The position numbers and the translations under genes are program-made. The notes under the pieces are model-generated. The model searched no databases. It worked only from the letters and a program-made list of their open reading frames with translations, and was not told the DNA's origin. Shown here in pieces: positions 21,861 to 30,025 of a stretch of DNA of 64,000 nt (its first letter is position 1; every line of letters begins with the position of its first letter). Source of the DNA: Hondaea fermentalgiana (taxonomy: Eukaryota; Sar; Bigyra; Thraustochytrida; Thraustochytriidae); contig NPFB01000056.1 in NCBI GenBank assembly GCA_014084085.1, positions 256,355 through 320,354 of the forward strand. The letters are read 5' to 3'.

Positions 21861-23122
21861 CTTGCTACTTCCTTCCTTGGACGTCTTGTACACTTGGTTT
21901 CCTCTTTTGGGAATTCTTCTATGCGGAGTCTTGTCGGGAGCTCTTTCTCCCCGATGCTCTCCGCTATCTTCGCTCGGAAATTATCTTCTTGCTCTCCCCT
22001 TCCCTCGCCTCCGTTGGGGCGCAGCAGCTTGATCGGTCGGCCAGTCTGTCGATCGGTCGCTCGTTCGCTCGCTTACTACGCTGTTCGCTTACTTGCTTGC
22101 TCGCTCGCTCGCTTGCCCGCTCGCTCGCTCGCTCGCGCGGGCCTGCCGCGCGGAGCGAGCGAGGTATCCGTCGCGAGGCCGCGCGCGCCTCCTTCGCTCC
22201 CGAAGGCGTCACCTTCGGGGTCTGCTGCTGCCGCTGCCGGCCGCTGCTGCTGCACCTGTAGCCGCGACTACAGGCTCGCAATCAAGAATGATCGCGAGCG
22301 TGAGAACGGCCGCCCGTCATCTGGGCCACAGCGATCGACTGCCAGGCCGTTCGGTTGCCTCGTTTCCATGTCACAGCCTTGGTGATAATCTGGTCAGTCA
22401 CCACTGACTGCCCCACAGTGGCCCCAGCGGGATTCCCGTGGAGCTCTAGTAGCCATGGTAGGAGTAACATAGATCGGTTGTTGGAAGTGCAGTATTTCGC
22501 GACTCTGTTACATGTTAGGCCTACGCAGCGTCTCCAACCAGCTTCTGATCAACTTCATAGAGGCGGCTGCGGCCAACGCACATCTCGAAGCCCTTCCACG
22601 ACAGCACGACCAACAGACCGCCAGGAGAATGAACAAGTCTTACGCGGACTAGGAATCGACGCGCGCCGCGCGTGGGGGGCCGGCAGTGGCAGCGGTCTGT
22701 GCAGCCCAAGTCGTTCTTTCAGGAGGCCCGAATCCTTGCGCGAAGGAACAAGATGTCGTGCAAAGGTAATCGCACAAGCTCATAGCTATCATGACTTGGA
22801 AGCCTAGCAGCCAAGACATACCTATACCTTCAAAATCTGGCCAAAAATAGCCCCCCCTTTGCGTCTTCGAGGGTCCTGGATCATGCGCGACCACGAGTTG
22901 CTGCATCGAGAAAGATTGCCTGCGGCCAGTCCCAGGCTGGGCTGTGTCACGAATTCAACGGTAATGGGCTCGTTGCATAGAGAGAGTAGGAAAGGACTGT
23001 TCGCGGCGCGGCGAGCCCGTGGTGTCACGATGTTCTCAAAGGAAGCCAGAAGCAAAGTTGAGAGAGTGCAGCCTAGTCATGGAGAAGCGCGAAGTACTTC
23101 GATGGTATTTGTCGTCTATGTA
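21861..23122. other. Intergenic spacer upstream of the giant AAA+ gene, with GCTC repeats
   Basis: This spacer lies upstream of the giant minus-strand gene and downstream of cobS. It is pyrimidine-rich near 21861-22020, then has GCTC/GCTT tetranucleotide repeats at about 22094-22137 and a CTG/CCG-rich stretch at 22225-22260. Short open frames here have repetitive arginine/serine/alanine composition and no recognisable domain. I see no RNA gene. The promoter of the giant gene is presumably here, but no clear TATA element stands out. Confidence 0.6.
22094..22137. repeat. GCTC/GCTT tetranucleotide microsatellite
   Basis: An imperfect run of GCTC units with occasional GCTT or GCCC, about 235-280 bp upstream of the giant gene's ATG. 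The same repeat family recurs at 37762-37787, 37927-37954 and, as CAAG, at 47650-47698. Confidence 0.85.
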
Positions 23123-24250
23123 TTAGTCAGTATGGCATGCTTGGGCAACGCCTTGGCGCGCGAGAAAGCCGCTGACGCCAGGCATGAAGAGCGCGGGAAC
23201 GCCGCAAAAGAGGAAGAGGCGGATCCAGGCGGCCGGCGTGAGATTAGACAAGTCGGCGGTAAGCGTCATGTAGATGAGCGCTTCGGTGAGCATGATGATC
23301 GCGCCAAGATAGTCGCCGATGACGCCTCCGAGAATGGAGCGCGCGTAAAATCCAGAACCCACGATCATGATTGCGAGAACAACAATGATTAGAACGAGAC
23401 GCTCAAGTGGCAATATGAGCGCGCCCACGCCGAGGGCATAGACTGAAGCGAGAATAACGCGGGGCCATGACAAGAGTCCCGCGCGCAGGCACCCTGCAAA
23501 GGTATTGTAGAGGAGACCTTTGTCGTCGCCTTCATCGTGAACATAGTCGAAAAGACTCACGAGCCACAGCGAGGTGATGCGCGAGCAAGTGTGCGCGACA
23601 ACGAGCGCGCCCTGGACCTGAGCGAGCCCGTGTTCGACATCGCTGCCGAGATCTTCGAGGAGGGCAATTTTAGCTGTCATGAAGAGATTCATGACTACGA
23701 CAGCGTAGGTGCCACATCGAGAGTCCTTCATGATGCGAAGAATTTGCGCGCGAGTCCAGCCGCCACCAAAGGCGTCCGTCGTATCCATGAGGCCGTCTTC
23801 GTGAAAGCAGCCGCTCACCCAGACGCCAGCGAGGGTGGACGCACATGCTGCGATGAGCGGATTCCAAAGCTGCACGAGGGCCTCGTACCAGAGTCCACAC
23901 CAGATGCCCACGATGGAGCCTATCAAGGGAAAGTACATCATTCCTGGCACGAGATCTCGAGGGTTATGATCGACAAAGGCTGGCATCGGCAGTCGCGTGA
24001 GGAACATGGCCGCTACAAGGGCCCGCTTGAGCTCCTTGAACCACTCAGCCTCGGCCTCTCCGCCCTCGCTTGCTTCGTTCACGCCGTCTCCCCTGCCTGC
24101 CACCTCCTCGCTCGACACGACACCTCCTCTTGTACGCGCTGCAGGTCCGACGTCCTGCTCTTGGTTGGTGGCCGTGTCCCCTTGACCATTCAGGTCGGCG
24201 GTGTCTTCGTCGCCCAGCTTCGACTTCATCAGCGCGTTGTTGGGCGCCAT
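23123..24250 (-). CDS. cobS: Adenosylcobinamide-GDP ribazoletransferase (cobalamin synthase)
   Basis: CobS joins adenosylcobinamide-GDP to alpha-ribazole (or its 5'-phosphate) to give adenosylcobalamin (phosphate), the last joining step of lower-loop assembly. It is an integral membrane enzyme. The chosen ATG at 24250 gives 375 residues; the frame extends 19 codons further only to a TTG. An acidic N-terminal extension of roughly 80 residues precedes the core (LTRLPMP onward). The family signature FHEDGLMDTTDAFGGG lies at about residues 149-164, and GDYLGAIIMLTE is near the C-terminus. Several hydrophobic helices are evident, as expected. Bacterial CobS proteins are about 250 residues, so the N-terminus is a eukaryotic addition. 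Its divergent neighbour is cobT. A bacterial origin by transfer is likely, but base composition now matches the surroundings. Confidence 0.93.
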   Translation of the reverse strand: MAPNNALMKSKLGDEDTADLNGQGDTATNQEQDVGPAARTRGGVVSSEEVAGRGDGVNEASEGGEAEAEWFKELKRALVAAMFLTRLPMPAFVDHNPRDLVPGMMYFPLIGSIVGIWCGLWYEALVQLWNPLIAACASTLAGVWVSGCFHEDGLMDTTDAFGGGWTRAQILRIMKDSRCGTYAVVVMNLFMTAKIALLEDLGSDVEHGLAQVQGALVVAHTCSRITSLWLVSLFDYVHDEGDDKGLLYNTFAGCLRAGLLSWPRVILASVYALGVGALILPLERLVLIIVVLAIMIVGSGFYARSILGGVIGDYLGAIIMLTEALIYMTLTADLSNLTPAAWIRLFLFCGVPALFMPGVSGFLARQGVAQACHTD

Positions 24251-24500
24251 GGCTGCGCTGCGCGTGTCCTCGCCCGCGTTCCTGAAAACCTTTTGCGGAG
24301 TCGTCAAGCTTGTGGCTTTCGAGGTTCGCGCAAGAGGTCACGCAAGCTCTCAGGATTTGCTTTTTGCTTTTCCTCGTTGCTTTCCCAAGGTGGAGATTGC
24401 ACGCTATCGACCAATACCAAACCCGCAGCCCGTGCGTGCGTGGCGACGTCTCGACCGAGGACAGGAGCGCGGCGGCGTCAGCAGAAGATAGCTCGACACA
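24251..24500. promoter_or_regulatory. Shared divergent promoter region of cobS and cobT
   Basis: Only 250 bp separate the two ATG codons, so both promoters and 5' leaders must fit here unless an upstream exon was missed. A CCAAT pentamer lies at 24411-24415 on the plus strand, about 85 bp before the cobT ATG. There is no obvious TATA box, nor anything resembling a bacterial cobalamin riboswitch. Confidence 0.55.
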
Positions 24501-25643
24501 ATGACGATGTCTGCTTCGCAACAGGAAGCTGCACGCAAGGCTCGAGAGCGACTTGACGGGCTTGCCAAACCCAAGGGGAGCTTGGGTCAGCTTGAGGTCC
24601 TTGGCGTGCAACTCTGCCGCGCCCAGGCACGTTTTCCGCCCGAAACGGACGCGCTCAAGGTGATCATCTTTGCCGGTGATCATGGCGTCGCAAACCCGGA
24701 TGCGGAGGGCGTGAGCCCCTTTCCGCAAGCCGTGACGCAGTCCATGGTGCAAACCATGGTGGCTGGCAAGTCGTGTGTGACAAGCCTCGCGCGAACCTGC
24801 GGCGTCACTGTAGATGTGGTCGACGTCGGCGTCAAGGGCGAGTATGCGCTTGTTCACCGCGACGAAAGCCTTGTGCGTTTTTACCGACATCGTGTCTGCG
24901 AGGGTACGGCCAATTTGGCTCAAGAGTCGGCGATGAGTCGGCCTGAGGTCGAGGCTGCCATCAAGGTTGGTCGCGACGCCGTGGACCGCGTCTTGGACGA
25001 AGACGGGACGCGAATTTTTGCGATTGGCGAAATGGGAATTGGCAACACAACGCCGGCAAGCGCCATCACAACTCGCCTACTTGGTCTTGAAGATCCAATG
25101 GCACTGGTCGGACCTGGTACAGGTTTAGATGCCGGAGGCGTGCGTCGCAAGGCGGCCGTGGTGGCTCGTGGCCTCGCACGGCAAGCATCTTTGCCAGAAG
25201 ATGCTCTTGAGGTACTCCGAGATCTTGGCGGTGCCGAAATCGCGGCCATGGCCGGAGCATATCTGCAGGGCCCAGCACGTGAAGTTGCTCTCGTGGTTGA
25301 TGGCTTTATCTCAAGTGCGGCGGCGTTAGTTGCGGTCAAAATGGATGCGCGTGTAGCGAGCCATTTGATTATCGCTACGCAATCGCCTGAGCCCGGACAA
25401 AGATTCATCATTGAGGAGCTTCGACGTATTGCTGCGGACGTGGTAGAAGATGCGAGTTCGGATGCGATGCCCGATCCCCTTTTGGACCTCGGACTGCGCC
25501 TCGGCGAAGGATCAGGCGCAGTGGCAGCGCTTCCTCTTCTCAAGGCTAGCGCTGGTCTGCTCCGCGACGTTGCTACGCTCGACGAAGTTCTTGCCGCAGC
25601 GTCAGCTTCTGCCGAGGCGGACCGGGAAGCGCAAGAGAAGTGA
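24501..25643 (+). CDS. cobT: Nicotinate-nucleotide--dimethylbenzimidazole phosphoribosyltransferase
   Basis: CobT transfers phosphoribose from nicotinate mononucleotide to 5,6-dimethylbenzimidazole, giving alpha-ribazole 5'-phosphate for CobS. The protein has 380 residues, close to the bacterial length of about 350. Conserved motifs are PKGSLGQLE near residue 24, FAGDHGV near 57, GEMGIGNTT (E177), GPGTGLDAGG near 209 and RLGEGSGA (E336). E177 and E336 correspond to the glutamates reported as catalytic in Salmonella CobT (E174 and E317). A second in-frame ATG lies two codons downstream of the chosen start. No targeting peptide is evident, so a cytosolic enzyme is likely. The gene is divergent from cobS, and the two encode consecutive steps of one short pathway. 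CobU- and CobC-type partners are not in the window. Confidence 0.95.
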   Translation: MTMSASQQEAARKARERLDGLAKPKGSLGQLEVLGVQLCRAQARFPPETDALKVIIFAGDHGVANPDAEGVSPFPQAVTQSMVQTMVAGKSCVTSLARTCGVTVDVVDVGVKGEYALVHRDESLVRFYRHRVCEGTANLAQESAMSRPEVEAAIKVGRDAVDRVLDEDGTRIFAIGEMGIGNTTPASAITTRLLGLEDPMALVGPGTGLDAGGVRRKAAVVARGLARQASLPEDALEVLRDLGGAEIAAMAGAYLQGPAREVALVVDGFISSAAALVAVKMDARVASHLIIATQSPEPGQRFIIEELRRIAADVVEDASSDAMPDPLLDLGLRLGEGSGAVAALPLLKASAGLLRDVATLDEVLAAASASAEADREAQEK

Positions 25644-26093
25644 TGCACCAGACACGCACGACAAATTGCTTGTGTCGAATCTTATCATTCTTGATGAGTA
25701 GACCATTGATAGTTACATTGTTGGGTTAGCATCGCATCATGAGACAATGTCCTTTGGGAAAAGTCTAATAATATCAAGGAGAAAATAATGGTTGCTAATT
25801 TTCGAAGATGACATCAAGTTCTCGCTTTGCATGAGAAATGTTCTCAGCACTCTCTCAGGACAATTTCAATGCAACGTTCCACGCGGTCACACTGTTCACT
25901 ATTCTTGCACATTGGGAGAAGTAACGAGATAAGAATACTCTGGGCAATGTGCTTGCATGCTGACTGTCTGTGAGTTGCGCCTTTTATTTCGGTATGCCTT
26001 TTGCGAAAGATTCTCCCCCCAACAGGTGGGCCTGACTAACATCCTGATTTCAATGTCAAGAGGAGTAAACATGAAACAGATTAACGAGCAAGC
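25644..26093. other. Convergent intergenic spacer between cobT and the phosducin-like gene
   Basis: This AT-richer stretch separates the 3' ends of two convergent genes. No open frame with recognisable content, RNA gene or notable repeat is visible. It presumably holds both 3' UTRs. Confidence 0.6.
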
Positions 26094-26969
26094 TCACCAG
26101 TCATCGTCGTCGTCATCGTCGAGATTTGCAAGCTTTGCGGCGCCCCTTCGGGTCGCATCCGGAACCTTGGAAACTTTGCGACCAAGACTAGCTGCCTGGG
26201 CCACGGCTTCCACGTGCGCTCTTGTTTCGGCATCGTTGTCTTCGGCTCGCTCACGCGCGACCTCGGCAGCCTCGTCGCGGCGTTCCCTGGCGCCCGCCGC
26301 TAGGTTCGCATCCGTGACGTACTCAAAGACACCCAAGCTTGCGAGGGCGTGCTCCATGGTGTCAACCGTCGACAAAAGGATCCCGCCGCAAAAGTCAAGG
26401 CCCGTGAGTTGCTTGACCATGCGTCCACCATGGTACAAAAACAAGGTTGGCACACTTGCATCGGGCCAGCGCTCGATACAATTGGTAGACAGGATGCGCA
26501 TGAATTTGACGCTGGGCTGACGCGGCGCGAGCTCGCGCAAGAGCTGTGTGCACTTTGCAGACTCTTCAATGCCGTCTTTGAACATTTCTAGCACCACCCA
26601 GCACTCGCGGCTCGCGTCGGTGACTTCGCGAATAAAGTCTTGCCTCGAAAGAGGCAAAACGTCCCCAAAGCGGTGGCGAGCGGCCTCCGCTTTGAGTTCT
26701 TCGAGGCGCTGACGTCGAATCTTTTCGAGGACATCTTCCTCGATATCATCTTCAAGCACGTCGAGTTCTTCGAGCGTTTTGGTGAGCAGTTCTTCGTCCG
26801 GATCCACTTCCTTTTCTGTGCGCTTGGCGGCCTCCTCGCGCGCTTCTCGCCGCGCTTTGATCTCCTCGCGCTCCTGGATCACGCCATGTTTGATGAGCAC
26901 GTCCTCCCACTCTGTGGTTTCCAGTTCCTTGTTCTTGTACGTGGTCGTCGCCGCCGCGAACGACGTCAT
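26094..26969 (-). CDS. Phosducin-like protein, PDCL3/PhLP2 type
   Basis: The 291-residue protein starts at an ATG (26967-26969). Near the N-terminus it has the family pattern TEWEDVLIKHGVI, followed by a long charged coiled-coil segment (about residues 30-95). A thioredoxin-like fold follows: FGDVLPLSRQDFIREVTDA at about 102, then a VVLEMFKDG strand, SVPTLFLYHGGRMV and a DFCGG turn. The tail is extended, acidic and low-complexity, ending in a run of aspartates and W. PhLP2/PDCL3 proteins are cytosolic co-chaperones of the CCT chaperonin that assist actin/tubulin folding; that role is inferred from the family. Human PDCL3 is 239 residues, so the C-terminal tail accounts for the extra length. 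Its upstream region contains the 16-bp palindrome cluster. Confidence 0.88.
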   Translation of the reverse strand: MTSFAAATTTYKNKELETTEWEDVLIKHGVIQEREEIKARREAREEAAKRTEKEVDPDEELLTKTLEELDVLEDDIEEDVLEKIRRQRLEELKAEAARHRFGDVLPLSRQDFIREVTDASRECWVVLEMFKDGIEESAKCTQLLRELAPRQPSVKFMRILSTNCIERWPDASVPTLFLYHGGRMVKQLTGLDFCGGILLSTVDTMEHALASLGVFEYVTDANLAAGARERRDEAAEVARERAEDNDAETRAHVEAVAQAASLGRKVSKVPDATRRGAAKLANLDDDDDDDW

Positions 26970-27074
26970 CTTCCGCTCTGCCGACCGCGAGCGCCGGTCA
27001 CGTCCCCGCCTCCTCGAGCGCGCCCGCTACCTCGGCCTTCCTCACGCTAAAGTTTGCGCGCCCGGGTTTGCGCC

Positions 27075-27157
27075 GACCCTTGTATGGGTCACTGACCCTT
27101 GCAAGGGTCTCCGGGTCTCTCTGACCCTTGTATGGGTCTCTGGCCCTTGTACGGGTC
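27075..27157. repeat. Cluster of four 16-bp GACCCTTG-type palindromes
   Basis: Four copies lie at 27075-27090, 27094-27109, 27123-27138 and 27142-27157. The second, GACCCTTGCAAGGGTC, is a perfect palindrome; the others vary at the centre or at an outer base. They are 106-188 bp upstream of the phosducin-like ATG. Further copies occur at 27433-27448 (degenerate), 27898-27913 and 27960-27975. The even spacing and dyad symmetry suggest a dimeric DNA-binding site or a short mobile repeat; which is not known. Confidence 0.85.
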
Positions 27158-27512
27158 GATCATCAATCCTTGTCGAACGTCAATCCTTACGAACGCACGC
27201 ACGCAGCAGGGCAGATGACGCTCACGATCGTCATTACTATGAATGGTATCATTTCGGAAAAGAGGCTGTGGCCACAGCATGCTTTCTGTATGATCTGAAT
27301 GAATGGATGAATGATTAGATGGATGGATTAGCCTAATGAACTCCTTCTTGCACGTTGCTGTCGCTGTCGCAAGCGCTGCGTGCCAGGATCCCAACTTGAA
27401 GGGCCACAGACGCCATGACATGCACAGCAATGCCCCCTTGGATGGGTCATTCTGAACACGCGAAAGAAGAAGAGGGAGGGAGGGGTCGTTCAAGCAATCT
27501 GTGTCGGTGTTT

Positions 27513-27549
27513 CGATTTGGGCCCTCGTTTTTCACGATTTGGGCCCTCG
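27513..27549. repeat. 15-bp direct repeat CGATTTGGGCCCTCG, two copies
   Basis: Identical copies lie at 27513-27527 and 27535-27549, a 22-bp period. Each contains the GGGCCC palindrome. They lie between the palindrome cluster and the assembly gap. Confidence 0.85.
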
Positions 27550-27897
27550 CAGTTGCGATTTTCCTCGTGGCCTGCCCTGCATGCTCGTCTGCCTAGTATA
27601 CCTGCTCGTCTGCATGCCAAGGAGTGGACTTTTCTCCAACGACCCACCCCGGTCCACTTCCTGGCAATCTTTGCGACGGCTGCGCTCGCTCCAGGCCTTT
27701 CGCTTCCCCCCCCCCCCAAAAAAAGAAAAAGAAGAAAAAAACTACGCAAGCCTCCGTCCACGATCTCTCCCTCGGGATCGATGACCCCCCCGCCAGCGCT
27801 GCAGCTGCTGCAGCTGCTGCTGCTGCTGCTGCAGCTGCTGCCACGACTTACTTTCCTGGCGCAGATCGCGTCGCGCCCTAACCCAGTAGTATCCGTT

Positions 27898-27975
27898 GAC
27901 CCTTGCACGGGTCTCGTGCCTGCCTGCCTGCCTGCCTGCTTGCCTCACAAACCCAGCCGGACCCTTGCACAGGTC
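27898..27975. repeat. Two further GACCCTTGCAC-type palindrome copies flanking a TGCC repeat
   Basis: GACCCTTGCACGGGTC lies at 27898-27913 and GACCCTTGCACAGGTC at 27960-27975. Between them is a TGCC tetranucleotide run. They belong to the same family as the cluster at 27075-27157 and sit about 680-750 bp upstream of the GDPD ATG. Confidence 0.8.
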
Positions 27976-28337
27976 GGCCGCGACCCACCCTACTCCTACT
28001 CTGGCTCCTAGCTCGAGCCCTAGCCCCCGTCAACATACAAAGAAAGAAAGGAAAGAAAGTCCGCATCTTGCGATTTCACCTCTGCCCTCAGCGCCGAATC
28101 TTGCCTTTCCCGCACCTCCATCCTCCCGCACCCCTCCCCCTTCCCCCCCTTTTCGCCTCCCCACACCTGCGTCTCCGCCCTCCCGCCCCTGGAGTTGCCA
28201 TCTGGGCCCTAAGCCCTGGCCGCGCCCCACACCCGTTCCCGCGCGCGCGCGTTCCCCCCCGCACGTGGGGGCCTCCACTGGGGGTTTCGATGATGCCGCC
28301 TCCTCCTCCCCGGCGCGTCGCCGCGCTCCCACCCGCC

Positions 28338-28437
28338 NNNNNNNNNNNNNNNNNNNNNNNNNNNNNNNNNNNNNNNNNNNNNNNNNNNNNNNNNNNNNNN
28401 NNNNNNNNNNNNNNNNNNNNNNNNNNNNNNNNNNNNN
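28338..28437. other. Assembly gap (100 N)
   Basis: Exactly 100 N, the usual placeholder for a gap of unknown size. It lies upstream of the GDPD coding region in very GC- and C-rich sequence. Reading frames drawn through it are not reliable. Confidence 0.98.
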
Positions 28438-28647
28438 TTTTACGCGATTTTTACGCGACATTTTCATGTGAGGAAACTCGTCGCGGGTCCTGGAGCGGAA
28501 CTCCGCCGAGGACCTCCAGGCTGCGCGACCGCCGCCGAAGCCTCCTCCGCCGCCGCCGCGGGGAGCTCGCCGCTGCCGCGCGCAGCGACGACTGCCGCCT
28601 CCGCCGCGTCGTCCGCGTCGTCGGCGTCGCTGCTCTCGTCGGGCGCC

Positions 28648-29628
28648 ATGGAGACCGTAGAGCTGGAGGAGATGCTGCTCATGCCCGAAACGGACCGCAG
28701 CGAGGAGTTCGAGCAGCTCGTGGACATGGTGGGCCGCCTCGACGAGATGCTGCTCGAGCGCCTCGTGGCGCACAGGGGGTTCCACGCAGTCGGCGACCGT
28801 CTGCAACGGCCCCTCGAGAACACCGTCAAGGCCTATCGCGAGGCCGCACAGGCCGGCGTTCGTCTGGCAGAGTGCGACATCACTCTCACCGCCGACGGCT
28901 ACCTCGTTCTCTGCCACGACAGCACCACCGAGCGTCTCGCCAAGGACCCGCTTCTCGACTCGGCCAGGCTGCAAGTCTCTGATCTCACCTGGGCCGAGGC
29001 CCAGGCCATCGGCCTGCTCGATGGCTCCTACCTCGCGCTCCTCCAGGACGTCCTCGACCAAGCGCGCTCGTATGGCTCCAAGATTGTTGTCGAGATCAAG
29101 TCTGGCGCGGATAACGTGGCTCAGGCCCTCGTGCAGATGATCCACGAACGGCCCGAGAACCTCGCCGCCATCTCGGTGGTCATGAGCTTTGACGCCGACA
29201 TCATCACGGCCTTCTCGCAGCACATGCGCTCCGCTGCTCATGATCTCGGTCTCGCGCCCGAGGACATGCCCAGCATGCTTTTGCTCTTGCGCAATCCGCG
29301 CAACCTTGAAGACCAAGACGACGATGTCATCGAGCAGGAGCTCGACTTCTCCCGCCCCGAGGATGCGCTCGCCATCATGATGGGACACCTCGAAAGGGCC
29401 AAGGGCCTCGAGGGTCCCCTTGAAGGTCTTTACATTCAGCTCCACGAGTCCATGATTGTCGACCCGGAGGTCCGCAAGGTGATTGAGGAGTTTGCCTCGC
29501 GGCACGTTCTCGGAATCTGGACTTCCTCGTCGCAGCAGTCTCTCGATTGCGTCGCCACCTGCGAGCAATTGATTGAGCTCGGCGTTCGGTTCATCAACAC
29601 CGATTTTCCTTCCTCTTTTGTCCTTTGA
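28648..29628 (+). CDS. Glycerophosphodiester phosphodiesterase family protein
   Basis: Members of this family hydrolyse glycerophosphodiesters to glycerol-3-phosphate and an alcohol, in phospholipid turnover. The GDPD core is clear: VAHRGFH (H42, R43), RPLENTVKAYREA (E57), AECDITLTADG (E75, D77), LCHDSTTERL (H90) and VVEIKSG. These match the metal-binding and catalytic positions of the TIM-barrel family. I chose the ATG at 28648 because its context (GGGCGCCATGG) is strong, giving 326 residues. The frame remains open 60 codons further upstream to a GTG and toward the gap, so an N-terminal leader could be missing. The C-terminal part (HVLGIWTSSSQQS, FINTDFPS) resembles the usual closing strands. 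No transmembrane segment is seen, so a soluble enzyme is likely; the substrate cannot be told. Confidence 0.88.
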   Translation: METVELEEMLLMPETDRSEEFEQLVDMVGRLDEMLLERLVAHRGFHAVGDRLQRPLENTVKAYREAAQAGVRLAECDITLTADGYLVLCHDSTTERLAKDPLLDSARLQVSDLTWAEAQAIGLLDGSYLALLQDVLDQARSYGSKIVVEIKSGADNVAQALVQMIHERPENLAAISVVMSFDADIITAFSQHMRSAAHDLGLAPEDMPSMLLLLRNPRNLEDQDDDVIEQELDFSRPEDALAIMMGHLERAKGLEGPLEGLYIQLHESMIVDPEVRKVIEEFASRHVLGIWTSSSQQSLDCVATCEQLIELGVRFINTDFPSSFVL

Positions 29629-30025
29629 AAGTGCTCCGCGCGAGTGACGTGTCTTTTATAATTTTTCTTCCCCTCCCTCGGCATGAGAAACAAGAATCGA
29701 CACGAGCAAAGTGGCCGCATGCATTCCTTCTTTTATATATTTCACTTCTCATCCGGTTATCTGATCACACTCACATGTCTGACACGTATTGTCAGTCTCA
29801 TTTTCATGTGTATACATTTTTAGTAGTCATTCGTAGCGTAGCTTTCCTTCTCTTCTCGCTTTTCTGTCTCTTTGTTTCTCTACATGTATGCGTGGAAAGC
29901 GCTGGTCACTCCTTCGATTAGGGTATGTACCTCAAACTATTTCTGTTTGACATCAATCGATTGAGACGGGAATGCTCCATTTGTTCACATTGACCCACTA
30001 ACCACCATCGCACCGAACAGAGCAA
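29629..30025. other. Convergent spacer between the GDPD and ankyrin/PH genes
   Basis: About 400 bp of T-rich sequence between two convergent 3' ends. No gene, RNA or notable repeat is visible. It probably contains both 3' UTRs. Confidence 0.6.

Larger units (their letters stand above)
26970..28647. promoter_or_regulatory. Divergent intergenic region of the phosducin-like and GDPD genes
   Basis: This region of about 1.7 kb separates two divergently transcribed genes. It contains seven 16-bp near-palindromes (listed separately), a 15-bp direct repeat, a C8A6-type homopolymer junction near 27710-27725, CTG repeats at about 27797-27840, TGCC repeats at about 27917-27945 and a 100-N gap. Open frames crossing it are low-complexity and change character from strand to strand, so I do not call a gene. 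Confidence 0.6.

Noticed and set aside
24251..24500. Possible bacterial-type cobalamin riboswitch upstream of cobS/cobT
   Set aside because: No B12-box-like sequence or suitable stem array is visible in the short interval.
23537..24556. 339-codon plus-strand frame over cobS
   Set aside because: Antisense shadow of cobS, which has a complete family signature; the plus-strand frame has no recognisable motif.
24920..25648. 242-codon minus-strand frame opposite cobT
   Set aside because: Ser/Ala/Arg-rich shadow of the GC-rich cobT coding strand.
27903..28982. 359-codon plus-strand frame crossing the gap into the GDPD gene in another frame
   Set aside because: Pro/Arg/Ser low complexity, crosses an unknown-size gap, and is out of frame with the GDPD core.
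28030..29568. 512-codon minus-strand frame through the assembly gap
   Set aside because: It runs through 100 N and opposite the GDPD gene, whose catalytic residues are intact. The minus frame shows no domain.
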